Of a stretch of DNA of 64,000 nt, positions 28,070 through 36,680 are shown piece by piece. A program made the position numbers and the translations under genes. The notes beneath the pieces were generated by a model, which worked only from the letters and a program-made list of their open reading frames with translations, ran no database searches and was not told the DNA's origin. The stretch is from assembly GCF_030285785.1 (NCBI RefSeq), contig NZ_CP127247.1, positions 1,511,501 to 1,575,500 of the forward strand, given 5' to 3'. This stretch comes from Parasedimentitalea psychrophila. GTDB taxonomy: Bacteria > Pseudomonadota > Alphaproteobacteria > Rhodobacterales > Rhodobacteraceae. Positions within the stretch are counted from its first letter, which is position 1. Every line of letters starts with the position of its first letter.

Positions 28070-29461
28070 TCAGTCGACGCTCAGCAGGTTTCGCTTTTGC
28101 AGCTCGGCATAGCATTCATCCAGTGCGGTGCGTGCACGCCCGATCATCACATCTATTTCTTCTGTGGTGATCACCAGCGGCGGTGAGATAATCATCCGGT
28201 CGCCGACATGGCGCATCACCAGGTTGTTGGCAAAACACCGTTCCCGGCACACAAACCCGGCGGTGCCGGCCTCTGCAAACGGCGCCCTGCTATTTTTATT
28301 GGGCACCAGCGCAATCGACCCCATCATGCCAACAATCTTGGCCTCACCCACCAGTGGATGGTCGCCCAGCGCTTCCCACTTTTCCTTAAGATAAGGTCCG
28401 GCTACGTCGCGCACATGCGCGACAACGCCCTCTTCTTCCAGGATGCGCAGGTTTTCCAGCGCCACCGCAGCGGCCACCGGATGACCTGAATATGTATAGC
28501 CGTGGTTGAATTCACTGGCGCCAATGACCGCTGCAACTTCATCGCTGACAATCGATCCGCCGATCGGCGCATAGCCCGAGCTAAGCCCCTTGGCGATGGT
28601 CATGATGTCAGGGCGGATGCCCATGGTCTCACTGCCAAACCAATTGCCGGTCCGGCCAAAGCCGCAGATCACCTCGTCCGCGATCAGCAGGATTTCATAC
28701 TTGTCGCAGATGCGCTGAATTTCCGGCCAATAGCTGGCTGGCGGTATAATGACCCCACCGGCGCCCTGAACAGGTTCGGCGATAAACGCTGCAACACGAT
28801 CTTCACCCAGCTCCAAAATCGCCTTTTCCAGCTCTTGCGCCCGCTGCAGACCAAATTCCTCGGGGTCCATATCACCGCCTTCGGCCCACCAATGCGGCTG
28901 CTCAATGTGGTGGATGTCTGGGATCGGCAAACCACCCTGGGCATGCATTGCGCTCATCCCGCCCAGCGATCCACTGCCCACCGAGGAGCCGTGATAGGCG
29001 TTGTTGCGACTGATGATTATCGACTTGGTTGGCTTGCCCTTTTCCGCCCAGTAATGGCGCACCATGCGGATGTTGGTGTCATTCGCCTCGGAGCCCGAAC
29101 CCGCAAAGAATACATGGTTCAGATCACCCGGCGCCAGTTCGGCGATTTTTTTGGCCAGCGCAATGACCGGCACATGCGTGGTCATGAAGAAGGTGTTGTA
29201 ATAAGGCAGCTCGCGCATTTGGCGGGCGGCCACGTCGGCCAGCTCATCACGCCCATAGCCAATGTTGACGCACCACAGACCCGCCATGGCGTCGAGGATT
29301 TCGTTGCCTTCGCTGTCGGTCAGGTAGATGCCACTGGCCCGCGTGATAATGCGGACACCTTTTTCCGCCAACTCGTCGTTGGTGGTAAATGGATGCATGT
29401 GATGCGCCGCATCCAGGGCCTGTAGCTCGGCTGTGGGCAAATGATTGGTGATCGCACTCAT
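28070..29461 (-). CDS. spuC: Polyamine (putrescine):pyruvate-type aminotransferase, SpuC-like
   Basis: This is a 463-residue class-III PLP aminotransferase. The PLP Lys is K291 in TIAKGLSSGYAPIG, the cofactor Asp lies in LLIADEVICGFGRTG, and the N-terminal HPFTTNDELAEKG plus GLWCVNIGYGR blocks closely resemble Pseudomonas SpuC, which transfers the amino group of putrescine or spermidine derivatives to pyruvate. Beta-alanine:pyruvate aminotransferases are also similar, so specificity is inferred from the surrounding polyamine genes. It is a single-gene unit with its own terminator. Confidence 0.85.
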   Translation of the reverse strand: MSAITNHLPTAELQALDAAHHMHPFTTNDELAEKGVRIITRASGIYLTDSEGNEILDAMAGLWCVNIGYGRDELADVAARQMRELPYYNTFFMTTHVPVIALAKKIAELAPGDLNHVFFAGSGSEANDTNIRMVRHYWAEKGKPTKSIIISRNNAYHGSSVGSGSLGGMSAMHAQGGLPIPDIHHIEQPHWWAEGGDMDPEEFGLQRAQELEKAILELGEDRVAAFIAEPVQGAGGVIIPPASYWPEIQRICDKYEILLIADEVICGFGRTGNWFGSETMGIRPDIMTIAKGLSSGYAPIGGSIVSDEVAAVIGASEFNHGYTYSGHPVAAAVALENLRILEEEGVVAHVRDVAGPYLKEKWEALGDHPLVGEAKIVGMMGSIALVPNKNSRAPFAEAGTAGFVCRERCFANNLVMRHVGDRMIISPPLVITTEEIDVMIGRARTALDECYAELQKRNLLSVD

Positions 29462-29525
29462 GGCAAGATTCCTGTTTCAGAGGGTTACCCCAAGAATATG
29501 ATCATATTCTGCGGTGTCAATCGAA

Positions 29526-30239
29526 TCAGCTAACTGCGGCTATTCCCTGGCTCACCTGTTCCATGCCCTGCATGACGTCCCGTTCCATCGCCAGTGCTGC
29601 CAATTCCGGATCGGCCTTTCGCAGCGCGTCGAGGATGTCCTTGTGACGGTCAGGAAAGCTCTGGGTGCCGAGACGACCACAGACCACCCGCAGGGACGGG
29701 CCAAACCGCAGCCACATCCGGTCCGCCAGATCCGTCAATATCGGCGCCCTGGCATGCTGGTACAACGCCGTGTGGAAGGCATAGTTCTGGGCCAGGTAAC
29801 CGGCCACATCACCGGCAGAGATAGCCCGGTCCAAAGCATCATCTATACGAGTAAGCACCGCAATATGTTCAGCAGTAATACGTAAAGTTGCCCGCCGCGC
29901 TAGCTCACACTCTATTGTTTTTCTTGCATAACTGAGCTCATCAAGATCCTCAAGGCGCAGCACCGGTACGGACACCCGGCGGTTGCCCTGAAAGACCAGC
30001 GCCCCGTCCGAAATCAGCCGACGGATCGCTTCGCGCACCGGCGTCATGCCGACGTTCAACGCCTCGGTCAGACCCTGGATTGTCACCGCCTGCCCAGGCG
30101 CCAGTTCGCCAAACAGAATCTGCCCTCGTAACGTCTGATAAACGGTCTCATGCGCCGGGGCTTTGGCGCCGCTATCCGGCACCGGTAGGCTTGCATTTTT
30201 GGTGGTAGTCACGTCACCCATTCCTCTTGTTTTTGGCAC
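29526..30239 (-). CDS. GntR-family (FCD) regulator of the polyamine region
   Basis: This is a 237-residue regulator. The winged helix is at about 27-95 (LRGQILFGELAPGQAVTIQGLTEAL then MTPVREAIRRLI), and the FCD domain follows (about 100-230) with the metal-ligand pattern of the subfamily. It lies between spuC and potF. spuC is on its strand 64 bases ahead, potF is divergent, and both are plausible targets. The inducer may be a polyamine or a breakdown product. Confidence 0.88.
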   Translation of the reverse strand: MPKTRGMGDVTTTKNASLPVPDSGAKAPAHETVYQTLRGQILFGELAPGQAVTIQGLTEALNVGMTPVREAIRRLISDGALVFQGNRRVSVPVLRLEDLDELSYARKTIECELARRATLRITAEHIAVLTRIDDALDRAISAGDVAGYLAQNYAFHTALYQHARAPILTDLADRMWLRFGPSLRVVCGRLGTQSFPDRHKDILDALRKADPELAALAMERDVMQGMEQVSQGIAAVS

Positions 30240-30352
30240 AGCTTTTGTAACGCCGCCGCTGGTCTAAACATAAACACTATTGCCGAAAGAGGCAAAACTT
30301 GATCAAATCCTTTTTAGCCGGGGCTGACACCGGCACGCACAGGGAGATACTC

Positions 30353-31438
30353 ATGACATTTAAAACGATGACACTCACCGCCATCATTGCGCTGAACAGT
30401 GCCGCTGCCATGGCCGAAGAAGTTCGCGTCTACAACTGGTCCGACTATATCGACGAAGAGCTGCTGACCAAGTTCGAAGACGAAACCGGCATCAAGCTGA
30501 TCTATGATGTTTTCGACAGCAACGAGGTTCTGGAAACCAAAATGCTGGCGGGTGGCTCGGGTTATGATGTTGTGGTGCCTTCGGGGACATTCCTGCAGCG
30601 GCAGATAACGGCGGGCGCGTTCCAGCCACTGGATCTGTCCAAATTGCCCAACGCCAGCAACATGTGGGATGTGATCGAGGCGCGCACCGCCCAGTATGAT
30701 CCCGACAACGCCCATTCGATCAACTACATGTGGGGCACCACCGGCATTGGCATCAACACTGCCAAAGTTGCCGAAGCCCTGGGTGACGACGCCCCAGTGG
30801 GATCGCTGGCACTGGTGTTTGATCCCGCCAACATGGAAAAACTGGCCGCCTGTGGCGTGCATTTCCTGGATGCTCCGGCTGAGATCATTCCGGCAGCCCT
30901 GGCCTACATCGGGGAAGACCCCGACAGTCAGGACCCGGACATCATCGCCAAGGCCGAACCCGTTTTGTCGGCCATTCGCCCCTATGTGCAAAAATTCCAC
31001 AGCTCGGAATACATCAACGCATTGGCCAACGGTGACATCTGCGTGGCAGTCGGCTGGTCCGGCGACATCCTGCAGGCCCGTGACCGCGCTGACGAGGCCG
31101 ACAATGGTGTGGTGATTGCCTATAACGCCCCCAGCGAAGGTGCGCTGATGTGGTTTGACCAAATGGCCATTCCCGTTGACGCCCCCAACCCCGACGCCGC
31201 CCACAAGTTCCTGAACTTCATCATGGATGCGGGCAACATGGCCGCAGCATCGAACTACGTCTATTACGCCAATGGTAACAAGGCGAGCCAGCCAATGCTG
31301 GAAGAAGACGTGATCGGCGACCCGGCCATCTACCCGGACGCAGCAACCTTGCAGAACCTGTATACCACCCGCCCCTACCCGGTAAAAGTACAGCGCAAAG
31401 TCACCCGCATGTGGACCAAGATCAAATCCGGCATCTAA
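30353..31438 (+). CDS. potF: Putrescine-type ABC binding protein, PotF-like
   Basis: This is a 361-residue protein with a signal peptide ending AAAMAEE. The mature start VRVYNWSDYIDEELLTKFE, then FDSNEVLETKMLAG, the GYDVVVPSGTFLQRQ block, and YMWGTTGIGIN follow E. coli PotF closely, including the Trp, Ser and Asp residues that hold putrescine. The start at 30353 follows AGGGAG by six bases. It is the first gene of a potFGHI-puuB-like operon and is followed by a strong hairpin before potG. Confidence 0.93.
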   Translation: MTFKTMTLTAIIALNSAAAMAEEVRVYNWSDYIDEELLTKFEDETGIKLIYDVFDSNEVLETKMLAGGSGYDVVVPSGTFLQRQITAGAFQPLDLSKLPNASNMWDVIEARTAQYDPDNAHSINYMWGTTGIGINTAKVAEALGDDAPVGSLALVFDPANMEKLAACGVHFLDAPAEIIPAALAYIGEDPDSQDPDIIAKAEPVLSAIRPYVQKFHSSEYINALANGDICVAVGWSGDILQARDRADEADNGVVIAYNAPSEGALMWFDQMAIPVDAPNPDAAHKFLNFIMDAGNMAAASNYVYYANGNKASQPMLEEDVIGDPAIYPDAATLQNLYTTRPYPVKVQRKVTRMWTKIKSGI

Positions 31439-31448
31439 TCTCTGCCAG

Positions 31449-31481
31449 ATGGGGTGGGACGCGGCATGCGCCCCACCCCAT
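31449..31481 (+). terminator. Attenuating hairpin between potF and potG
   Basis: A perfect 10-bp stem (ATGGGGTGGG with its complement) with a 13-base loop begins 11 bases after the potF stop. It has no T-run, so it is more likely an mRNA-stabilising or partial-termination element. It mirrors the hairpin after the binding-protein gene of the other transporter. Confidence 0.65.
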
Positions 31482-31549
31482 GCGCTGCCGCCCCTGGCGA
31501 TGCAGCCACCTGAAATTCGCATTTTTGCAAACACGCAGGGGAGCCCGGC

Positions 31550-32677
31550 TTGACCACTATTGAATTCGAACCCTGGAATGATCCGCAGGAAAAACCGCTG
31601 ATCCATTTCCAGAACATCACCAAACGGTTTGGCTCCTTTGTCGCCATCGACAATCTGACCATCGATATCTACGAGCGCGAATTCTACGCACTTCTGGGTC
31701 CGTCTGGTTGTGGCAAAACCACCCTGATGCGCATGCTGGCCGGGTTTGAGACACCAACCGAAGGCACCATTCTTCTGGCCGGTCAGGACATCGTCTCGGT
31801 GCCGCCGAACAAGCGCGCAACCAACATGATGTTCCAGTCCTACGCGCTGTTCCCACATCTCTCAATCTGGGAGAACATCGCCTTTGGCCTGAAACGCCAA
31901 GCTATGCCCAAAGCAGATATCAATGATCGGGTCGAAGAAATGCTGCGGCTGACCCGGCTGGAACAATTCGCCAGGCGCAAGCCGCATCAGATCTCTGGCG
32001 GGCAGCGGCAACGGGTGGCGCTGGCGCGATCCCTGGCCAAGGCGCCAAAACTGCTGCTGTTGGATGAACCCATGGGGGCGCTCGACAAGAAGCTGCGCCA
32101 GGAAACCCAGTTTGAACTGATGGATATCCAAGAAAAAACCGGCACCACCTTTATGATCGTGACCCACGACCAGGAAGAGGCGATGACAGTGGCCAGCCGG
32201 GTGGCGGTGATGGACCACGGCAAGATCATCCAGGTGGCCACGCCAGACCGGATATATGAAACCCCAAATTCTGTCTATGTTGCTGATTTTATTGGCGATG
32301 TGAATATCATCCAAGGCACAACCACAGCCAATGGCAAAGACAGCTACGCCATCGCCTGGGCGGATGCACAGGCACCGCTGACCGCCAATTCAAACCAGCC
32401 ATTCTCGGATGGGCAAAACTGCCATCTGGCCATTCGTCCGGAAAAAGTGGCGATCTCGGCCGATAAACCCGAAGACGCGGCGAATGCAGTGCAGGGCAAG
32501 ATTCTGGACATTGCCTATCTCGGCAACATTTCCACCTATCACGTCGAGCTGCCAACTGGCGTGGTGATCAAGGCACAGGCCGCAAATACCCGGCGAATCT
32601 CGCGACGCAGTTACACTTGGGAAGACACTGTCTGGCTGTCCTGGACCGCCACGGCCGGCGTGCTACTGGCCAGCTGA
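31550..32677 (+). CDS. potG: Putrescine ABC transporter ATP-binding protein
   Basis: This is a 375-residue ATPase. Walker A is at 50-57 (GPSGCGKT), the signature ISGGQ at 148-152, and Walker B LLLLDEP about 170. The C-terminal TOBE_2 domain runs from about 290 to the end. The start is TTG at 31550 with AGGGGAG upstream, and its stop overlaps potH (TGATG, one base). N-terminal EKPLIHFQNITKRFGSF is the standard PotG/PotA beginning. Confidence 0.93.
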   Translation: MTTIEFEPWNDPQEKPLIHFQNITKRFGSFVAIDNLTIDIYEREFYALLGPSGCGKTTLMRMLAGFETPTEGTILLAGQDIVSVPPNKRATNMMFQSYALFPHLSIWENIAFGLKRQAMPKADINDRVEEMLRLTRLEQFARRKPHQISGGQRQRVALARSLAKAPKLLLLDEPMGALDKKLRQETQFELMDIQEKTGTTFMIVTHDQEEAMTVASRVAVMDHGKIIQVATPDRIYETPNSVYVADFIGDVNIIQGTTTANGKDSYAIAWADAQAPLTANSNQPFSDGQNCHLAIRPEKVAISADKPEDAANAVQGKILDIAYLGNISTYHVELPTGVVIKAQAANTRRISRRSYTWEDTVWLSWTATAGVLLAS

Positions 32678-33558
32678 TGCGCCGTTTTCTCCTGATCGCC
32701 CCCCCCTATGCCTGGCTGCTGCTGCTGTTTCTGACACCCTTTGCTATCGTGGTGAAAATCTCTCTGTCGGATATCGCGTTGGCGATTCCACCCTATGTCC
32801 CGAAATTCAGCTGGGATGAAGGGATCTGGGCCTATCTCAACCAGCTTGATTTTGAGAACTTCATCTTCCTGACCGAGGACAATCTATACTGGAAGGCCTA
32901 CCTGAGTTCCTTCAAAATCGCCGCGATCTCAACCGCGCTGACGCTGCTGGTTGGTTATCCGATCGCTTATGGCATGACGCGGGTGCCCTCGGAATGGCGA
33001 CCAACCCTGATGATGTTGGTGATCCTACCCTTCTGGACCTCGTTCCTGATCCGGGTCTACGCCTGGATGGGCATTCTCAGCAACGAGGGCTATTTGAACC
33101 AGTTGTTGTTGTGGACCGGCATCATCGACACACCGCTGACCATCCTCAACACCAATACCGCCGTCTACATCGGCATTGTCTACACCTACCTGCCCTTCAT
33201 GATCCTACCGATCTATTCCGCACTGGAACGTTTGGACGATTCGCTGATCGAGGCCGCCGAAGACCTGGGCTGTTCGCGGCTTACTGCCTTCTGGCTAGTG
33301 ACAATTCCTCTCTCCAAAACAGGCATCATCGCCGGTTGTTTTCTGGTCTTCATCCCGGCACTTGGAGAATTTGTGATCCCATCTCTCTTGGGTGGCTCGA
33401 ACTCGCTGATGATCGGCAAAGTGCTGTGGGAGGAGTTTTTCTCCAACCGGGATTGGCCAGTCGCCAGCGCGGTGGCGGTGATTCTGCTGCTCCTCCTGGT
33501 GATCCCAATCGTGCTGTTCCAACGCAATCAGCAAAACCAACAAGAGGCAGAACAATGA
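32677..33558 (+). CDS. potH: Putrescine ABC transporter permease
   Basis: This is a 293-residue permease. TM1 is at about 5-27, and the family EAA loop is EAAEDLGCSRLTAFWLVTIPLSKTG. Six helices are predicted. The start at 32677 was chosen because it gives the TGATG overlap with potG and puts the charged MRRF directly before TM1. It is followed by a short ORF that overlaps both it and potI. Confidence 0.92.
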   Translation: MRRFLLIAPPYAWLLLLFLTPFAIVVKISLSDIALAIPPYVPKFSWDEGIWAYLNQLDFENFIFLTEDNLYWKAYLSSFKIAAISTALTLLVGYPIAYGMTRVPSEWRPTLMMLVILPFWTSFLIRVYAWMGILSNEGYLNQLLLWTGIIDTPLTILNTNTAVYIGIVYTYLPFMILPIYSALERLDDSLIEAAEDLGCSRLTAFWLVTIPLSKTGIIAGCFLVFIPALGEFVIPSLLGGSNSLMIGKVLWEEFFSNRDWPVASAVAVILLLLLVIPIVLFQRNQQNQQEAEQ

Positions 33559-33638
33559 GTTTTCGTATTGTCTCCGGAAAATTCGAATTTTCCGACCCGA
33601 ATTCTTTGAAGAATTCGAACTGGAGGAGAGCGCAATGA
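33555..33638 (+). CDS. Possible 27-codon bridging ORF between potH and potI
   Basis: An ATG at 33555 overlaps the potH stop (ATGA), and its TGA at 33636-33638 overlaps the potI ATG, so the small frame links the two permeases with no gap. The product would be MSFRIVSGKFEFSDP and 12 more residues. A GGAGG ribosome site for potI lies inside it. It may be a leader that carries ribosomes across two palindromes to potI rather than a functional protein. The open length alone is not strong evidence. Confidence 0.4.
   Translation: MSFRIVSGKFEFSDPNSLKNSNWRRAQ
33575..33617. repeat. Twin 20-bp palindromes between potH and potI
   Basis: CGGAAAATTCGAATTTTCCG (33575-33594) is a perfect palindrome. Three bases later CGAATTCTTTGAAGAATTCG (33598-33617) is an 18-of-20 palindrome with a TG centre. 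They could fold as two adjacent mRNA hairpins or be protein sites. Confidence 0.8.
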
Positions 33639-34450
33639 ACAAAACCAGCTGGTTCAATGTGGTATCCCTGACACTGGGGTTTGCCTTTCTCTATATTCCG
33701 ATGATCATCCTGATTATTTTCAGCTTCAACGAAAGCAAACTGGTCACTGTCTGGGCCGGGTTTTCGACCAAGTGGTATGGCGAGCTGATGCAGAACGAAG
33801 CCTTTCTCAATGCCGCATGGGTGACCATCAAGGTGGCGGTGTTCTCGTCAACCCTTGCCACGGTTTTGGGAACGATGGCAGCCTATGTGATGGTACGCGG
33901 AGGCCGCTTCCGGGGCCGTACCCTGTTTTCCGGCATGATCTATGCGCCACTGGTGATGCCCGAAGTCATCACTGGTCTGTCGCTTCTGTTGCTGTTCATC
34001 GGTATCGGCTTGGACCGTGGCGTGCTGACCATTGTGCTGGCCCATACCACTTTTTCGATGTGCTATGTCTCAGTTGTGGTGTCTTCGCGGCTAGTCACCT
34101 TTGACCGTTCACTGGAAGAGGCCGCGCTGGATCTGGGCTGTTCCCCAGCGCAGGCGTTCCGGTTGGTGACCCTGCCGATCATTGCCCCGGCGGTGATTTC
34201 CGGCTGGTTGCTGGCCTTTACCCTGTCGCTGGATGATCTGGTGATCGCATCCTTTACCACCGGCCCCTCTGCAACCACCCTGCCAATTAAGATTTTCTCG
34301 GCAGTGCGGCTGGGGGTCAGCCCCGAAATCAACGCACTATCCACGATCATGATTGCCATTGTCACATTTGGAGTGATCACCACATCTCTGGTCACCAAAC
34401 ATCAAATGGTCCGGCAAAAACGCGAAGAGCAAGAAGCGGTGCGCAGCTGA
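33635..34450 (+). CDS. potI: Putrescine ABC transporter permease
   Basis: This is a 271-residue PotC/PotI-type permease with six helices, and the EAA loop is EEAALDLGCSPAQAFRLVTLPIIAPA. Length and order match potI in E. coli. A GGAGGAGAG ribosome site precedes the ATG by six bases. Its TGA overlaps the oxidoreductase ATG (TGATG, one base), so transport and oxidation are translationally coupled. Confidence 0.92.
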   Translation: MNKTSWFNVVSLTLGFAFLYIPMIILIIFSFNESKLVTVWAGFSTKWYGELMQNEAFLNAAWVTIKVAVFSSTLATVLGTMAAYVMVRGGRFRGRTLFSGMIYAPLVMPEVITGLSLLLLFIGIGLDRGVLTIVLAHTTFSMCYVSVVVSSRLVTFDRSLEEAALDLGCSPAQAFRLVTLPIIAPAVISGWLLAFTLSLDDLVIASFTTGPSATTLPIKIFSAVRLGVSPEINALSTIMIAIVTFGVITTSLVTKHQMVRQKREEQEAVRS

Positions 34451-35769
34451 TGCGGCGCCTTTACTCGAACTATGCCTATGGTCCTGGTCCGCGCGACCAT
34501 TGTTGGTGGGACCAGACCATTGCAGAGCCCGATTGGCCGGTCCTCAACGGTACCATGGATGCCGATGTGGCAATAATCGGTGGCGGTTTTACAGGTATTT
34601 CCGCCGCTCTGCATCTGGCTGAAGCCGGCGCCAGCGTTGTGGTACTGGAGGCCGAATCCCCTGGTTGGGGTGCCTCAGGTCGCAATGGCGGATTTTGCTG
34701 TTTGGGAGGATCAAAGCTGAGCAGCGCGGCGATGCAACGGCGGTTCGGTGATCAGGCCACCAAAATCTATGAGGCCGGAGAAGTTGCCGCGGTCTCTTTG
34801 GTAGGTGAATTGCTCGATAAATATAGCATCAACGCCGACAGCCATTCGCGCGGCGAAACCCAACTGGCGCATTCACCACGCGCCATGCAACGCCTCCGCG
34901 TCGAAGCCGAAGATATGGCCAGAAACAGCCAGAAGGTCGACCTGCTGGAAGCAGATCAACTGGCAGAACAGGGGTTGAATGGTCCGTTCCACGGGGCCTT
35001 GACCACGCCAGTCGGCTTTGGCCTGAACCCCCGCAAGTATTTATTCGGCTTGTGCCGTTCAGCCCAGACAGCGGGCGCCCAACTGTTTCAACGCAGTGGC
35101 GCCAGCCGCATATCGCAGCGCGACGGAAAACATGTGATTGCCACTCCCAACGGAACATTGCGTGTCAGTCAGCTGATCATCGCAACCAATGGGTATTCCT
35201 CTGAGGACCTGCCGCCCTGGCTGGCGGGACGCTATTTGCCAACCCAGTCGACCGTCATGGTGACGCGGGTACTCAGCGAAGATGAGCTGCAAAAACAAGG
35301 CTGGTTCAGCGATCAGATGGCTTATGACAGTCGAAACCTGCTGCATTATTTTCGCCTGATGCCCGACCGCCGTTTCCTGTTTGGCATGCGCGGCGGACTT
35401 TTGTCCTCGGCCCGGTCTGAAACAGCGATCCGCCACAAACTTCGGCGCGATTTTGACCGTATGTTCGCCGCATGGAAGGACGTCGAAACAACGCATTGCT
35501 GGTCCGGCATGGTCTGCCTGGCACGCAACCTGGTGCCTTTTGTCGGCCCCGTACCCGAGGTAAAAGGCATGTTCGCAGGCCTGTGCTACCACGGAAACGG
35601 CGTTGCAATGGGAACCTATGCCGGGCGTTTGTTAAGCGATCTGGTGCTGAGCCAGACATCCGACCTGCCGTATTCCCCGGCGATCCAGTCGATGCCGCGC
35701 TTTCCGCTTGGCCGCTTTCGGCGTTTGCTGATGCCGCCTGCCTATGCCGCACTTGGGCTGATGGACTGA
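34450..35769 (+). CDS. puuB: FAD-dependent amine oxidoreductase (PuuB/OrdL-like)
   Basis: This is a 439-residue DAO-fold flavoenzyme. The FAD-binding GGGFTG is at 44-49 (ADVAIIGGGFTG), with GWGASGRNGG following, the flavin-contacting block of gamma-glutamylputrescine oxidase and related enzymes. The N-terminal YAYGPGPRDHCWWDQT and the C-terminal FAGLCYHGNGVAMGTYAG fit the family. It is the last gene of the putrescine operon. No gamma-glutamylputrescine synthetase (puuA) is in the window, so the true substrate may be another amine. The gene overlaps the next, convergent, gene by 28 bases. Confidence 0.85.
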   Translation: MRRLYSNYAYGPGPRDHCWWDQTIAEPDWPVLNGTMDADVAIIGGGFTGISAALHLAEAGASVVVLEAESPGWGASGRNGGFCCLGGSKLSSAAMQRRFGDQATKIYEAGEVAAVSLVGELLDKYSINADSHSRGETQLAHSPRAMQRLRVEAEDMARNSQKVDLLEADQLAEQGLNGPFHGALTTPVGFGLNPRKYLFGLCRSAQTAGAQLFQRSGASRISQRDGKHVIATPNGTLRVSQLIIATNGYSSEDLPPWLAGRYLPTQSTVMVTRVLSEDELQKQGWFSDQMAYDSRNLLHYFRLMPDRRFLFGMRGGLLSSARSETAIRHKLRRDFDRMFAAWKDVETTHCWSGMVCLARNLVPFVGPVPEVKGMFAGLCYHGNGVAMGTYAGRLLSDLVLSQTSDLPYSPAIQSMPRFPLGRFRRLLMPPAYAALGLMD

Positions 35770-36602
35770 AGAGCCTCCAGTTCCAGCACCATCGCATCGT
35801 GATCGCGGTGACTGCCCTGGTTGCTCTGGCCTGACCTCCACAGGCAATAGGCTGCCATGCGCCAGTGAAACCAGGGTTTCAATGCCAGCAGTCGCGTCAC
35901 CACCCTTCGATCCGGATAAGCGCCCAGAAAAGCGTCTTCCTCAAGACGCGTCAGCTGTGTCCCCCGGTACAGCAATTGCATCGCCGGGGACAGAAAAAGC
36001 GCCAGATCCTCAGCCGGGTCCCCTAGCTGTGGGCATTGCCAGTCAATCAGCGTCAGGGTGCCGCCATGGTCCACCAGATTACCGGGAACCGGATCGCCGT
36101 GGATCACCACCGGGTTTTTACAGGCGGCGACCTGCCCCGAGGGCGCCAGCCCGCGCAGCGGATTTGAACTGTTACATTGCGCCAGTACCGTCAGAGTTTG
36201 TTCAGTTAGGTCGGCGCTGCCATTGCATCCCATCGGCAAGCCGGAAAAGCCAGCCTGATCGTGCAAACGCCCCAGCAGTTGCGCCACATGGGCCGTGTCT
36301 TGCTGCCAAACAGTGCCCTCAATATGACTGTATGCTAACCACTTGCAGCCATTGAACATGCCTGCATCCAGAAATTTCGGTGCCAATCCAGTCCCGGCCA
36401 AAGCTTTTAGGCTGGCCCCTTCCCGCAAGGCATCATTGGCAAACAATGGGTTCTCGCCCGGCTGCTGATAAAGCTTAATAACCACAGAGCCGGCGCGCCA
36501 GACCAGGTTCGATCGCCCACCGGCCAATCGTTCGGGGTTTTCCACTGCCAATCCCCGCACCGCGATATGGGCAAACAGATCGGCCTCAAATTCAAAAGTC
36601 AT
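35742..36602 (-). CDS. Aminoglycoside/choline-kinase-like phosphotransferase
   Basis: This is a 286-residue protein of the APH kinase-like family. The catalytic loop is VVIHGDPVPGNLV (HGDxxxxN), followed by LIDWQCPQLGDPAEDLA, where the Asp of the D-W-x pair binds metal. An N-terminal lobe carries the VVIKLY lysine. Such enzymes phosphorylate small hydroxyl compounds such as choline, thiamine or homoserine. It is convergent with the oxidoreductase, with a 28-base overlap of the 3' ends. Confidence 0.8.
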   Translation of the reverse strand: MTFEFEADLFAHIAVRGLAVENPERLAGGRSNLVWRAGSVVIKLYQQPGENPLFANDALREGASLKALAGTGLAPKFLDAGMFNGCKWLAYSHIEGTVWQQDTAHVAQLLGRLHDQAGFSGLPMGCNGSADLTEQTLTVLAQCNSSNPLRGLAPSGQVAACKNPVVIHGDPVPGNLVDHGGTLTLIDWQCPQLGDPAEDLALFLSPAMQLLYRGTQLTRLEEDAFLGAYPDRRVVTRLLALKPWFHWRMAAYCLWRSGQSNQGSHRDHDAMVLELEALQSISPSAA

Positions 36603-36629
36603 GGGCCACAGGATCGTCTCCGTTCAACA

Positions 36630-36650
36630 GCCCCTCGATTACCGAGGGGC
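36630..36650. terminator. Hairpin downstream of flgD
   Basis: An 8-bp perfect stem (GCCCCTCG with its complement) and ATTAC loop lie 30 bases after the flgD stop, on the minus-strand side, and just ahead of the phosphotransferase start. No T-run is present. Confidence 0.45.
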
Positions 36651-36680
36651 AAACATTCACGGAGCACGCCGAATTCGTCC

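Noticed and set aside
30314-31858. A 514-codon minus-strand frame over potF and potG
   Set aside because: It is antisense to two strongly matched transporter genes and is rich in Gly, His and Val, as expected of a shadow in GC-rich DNA. No ribosome site or family was seen.
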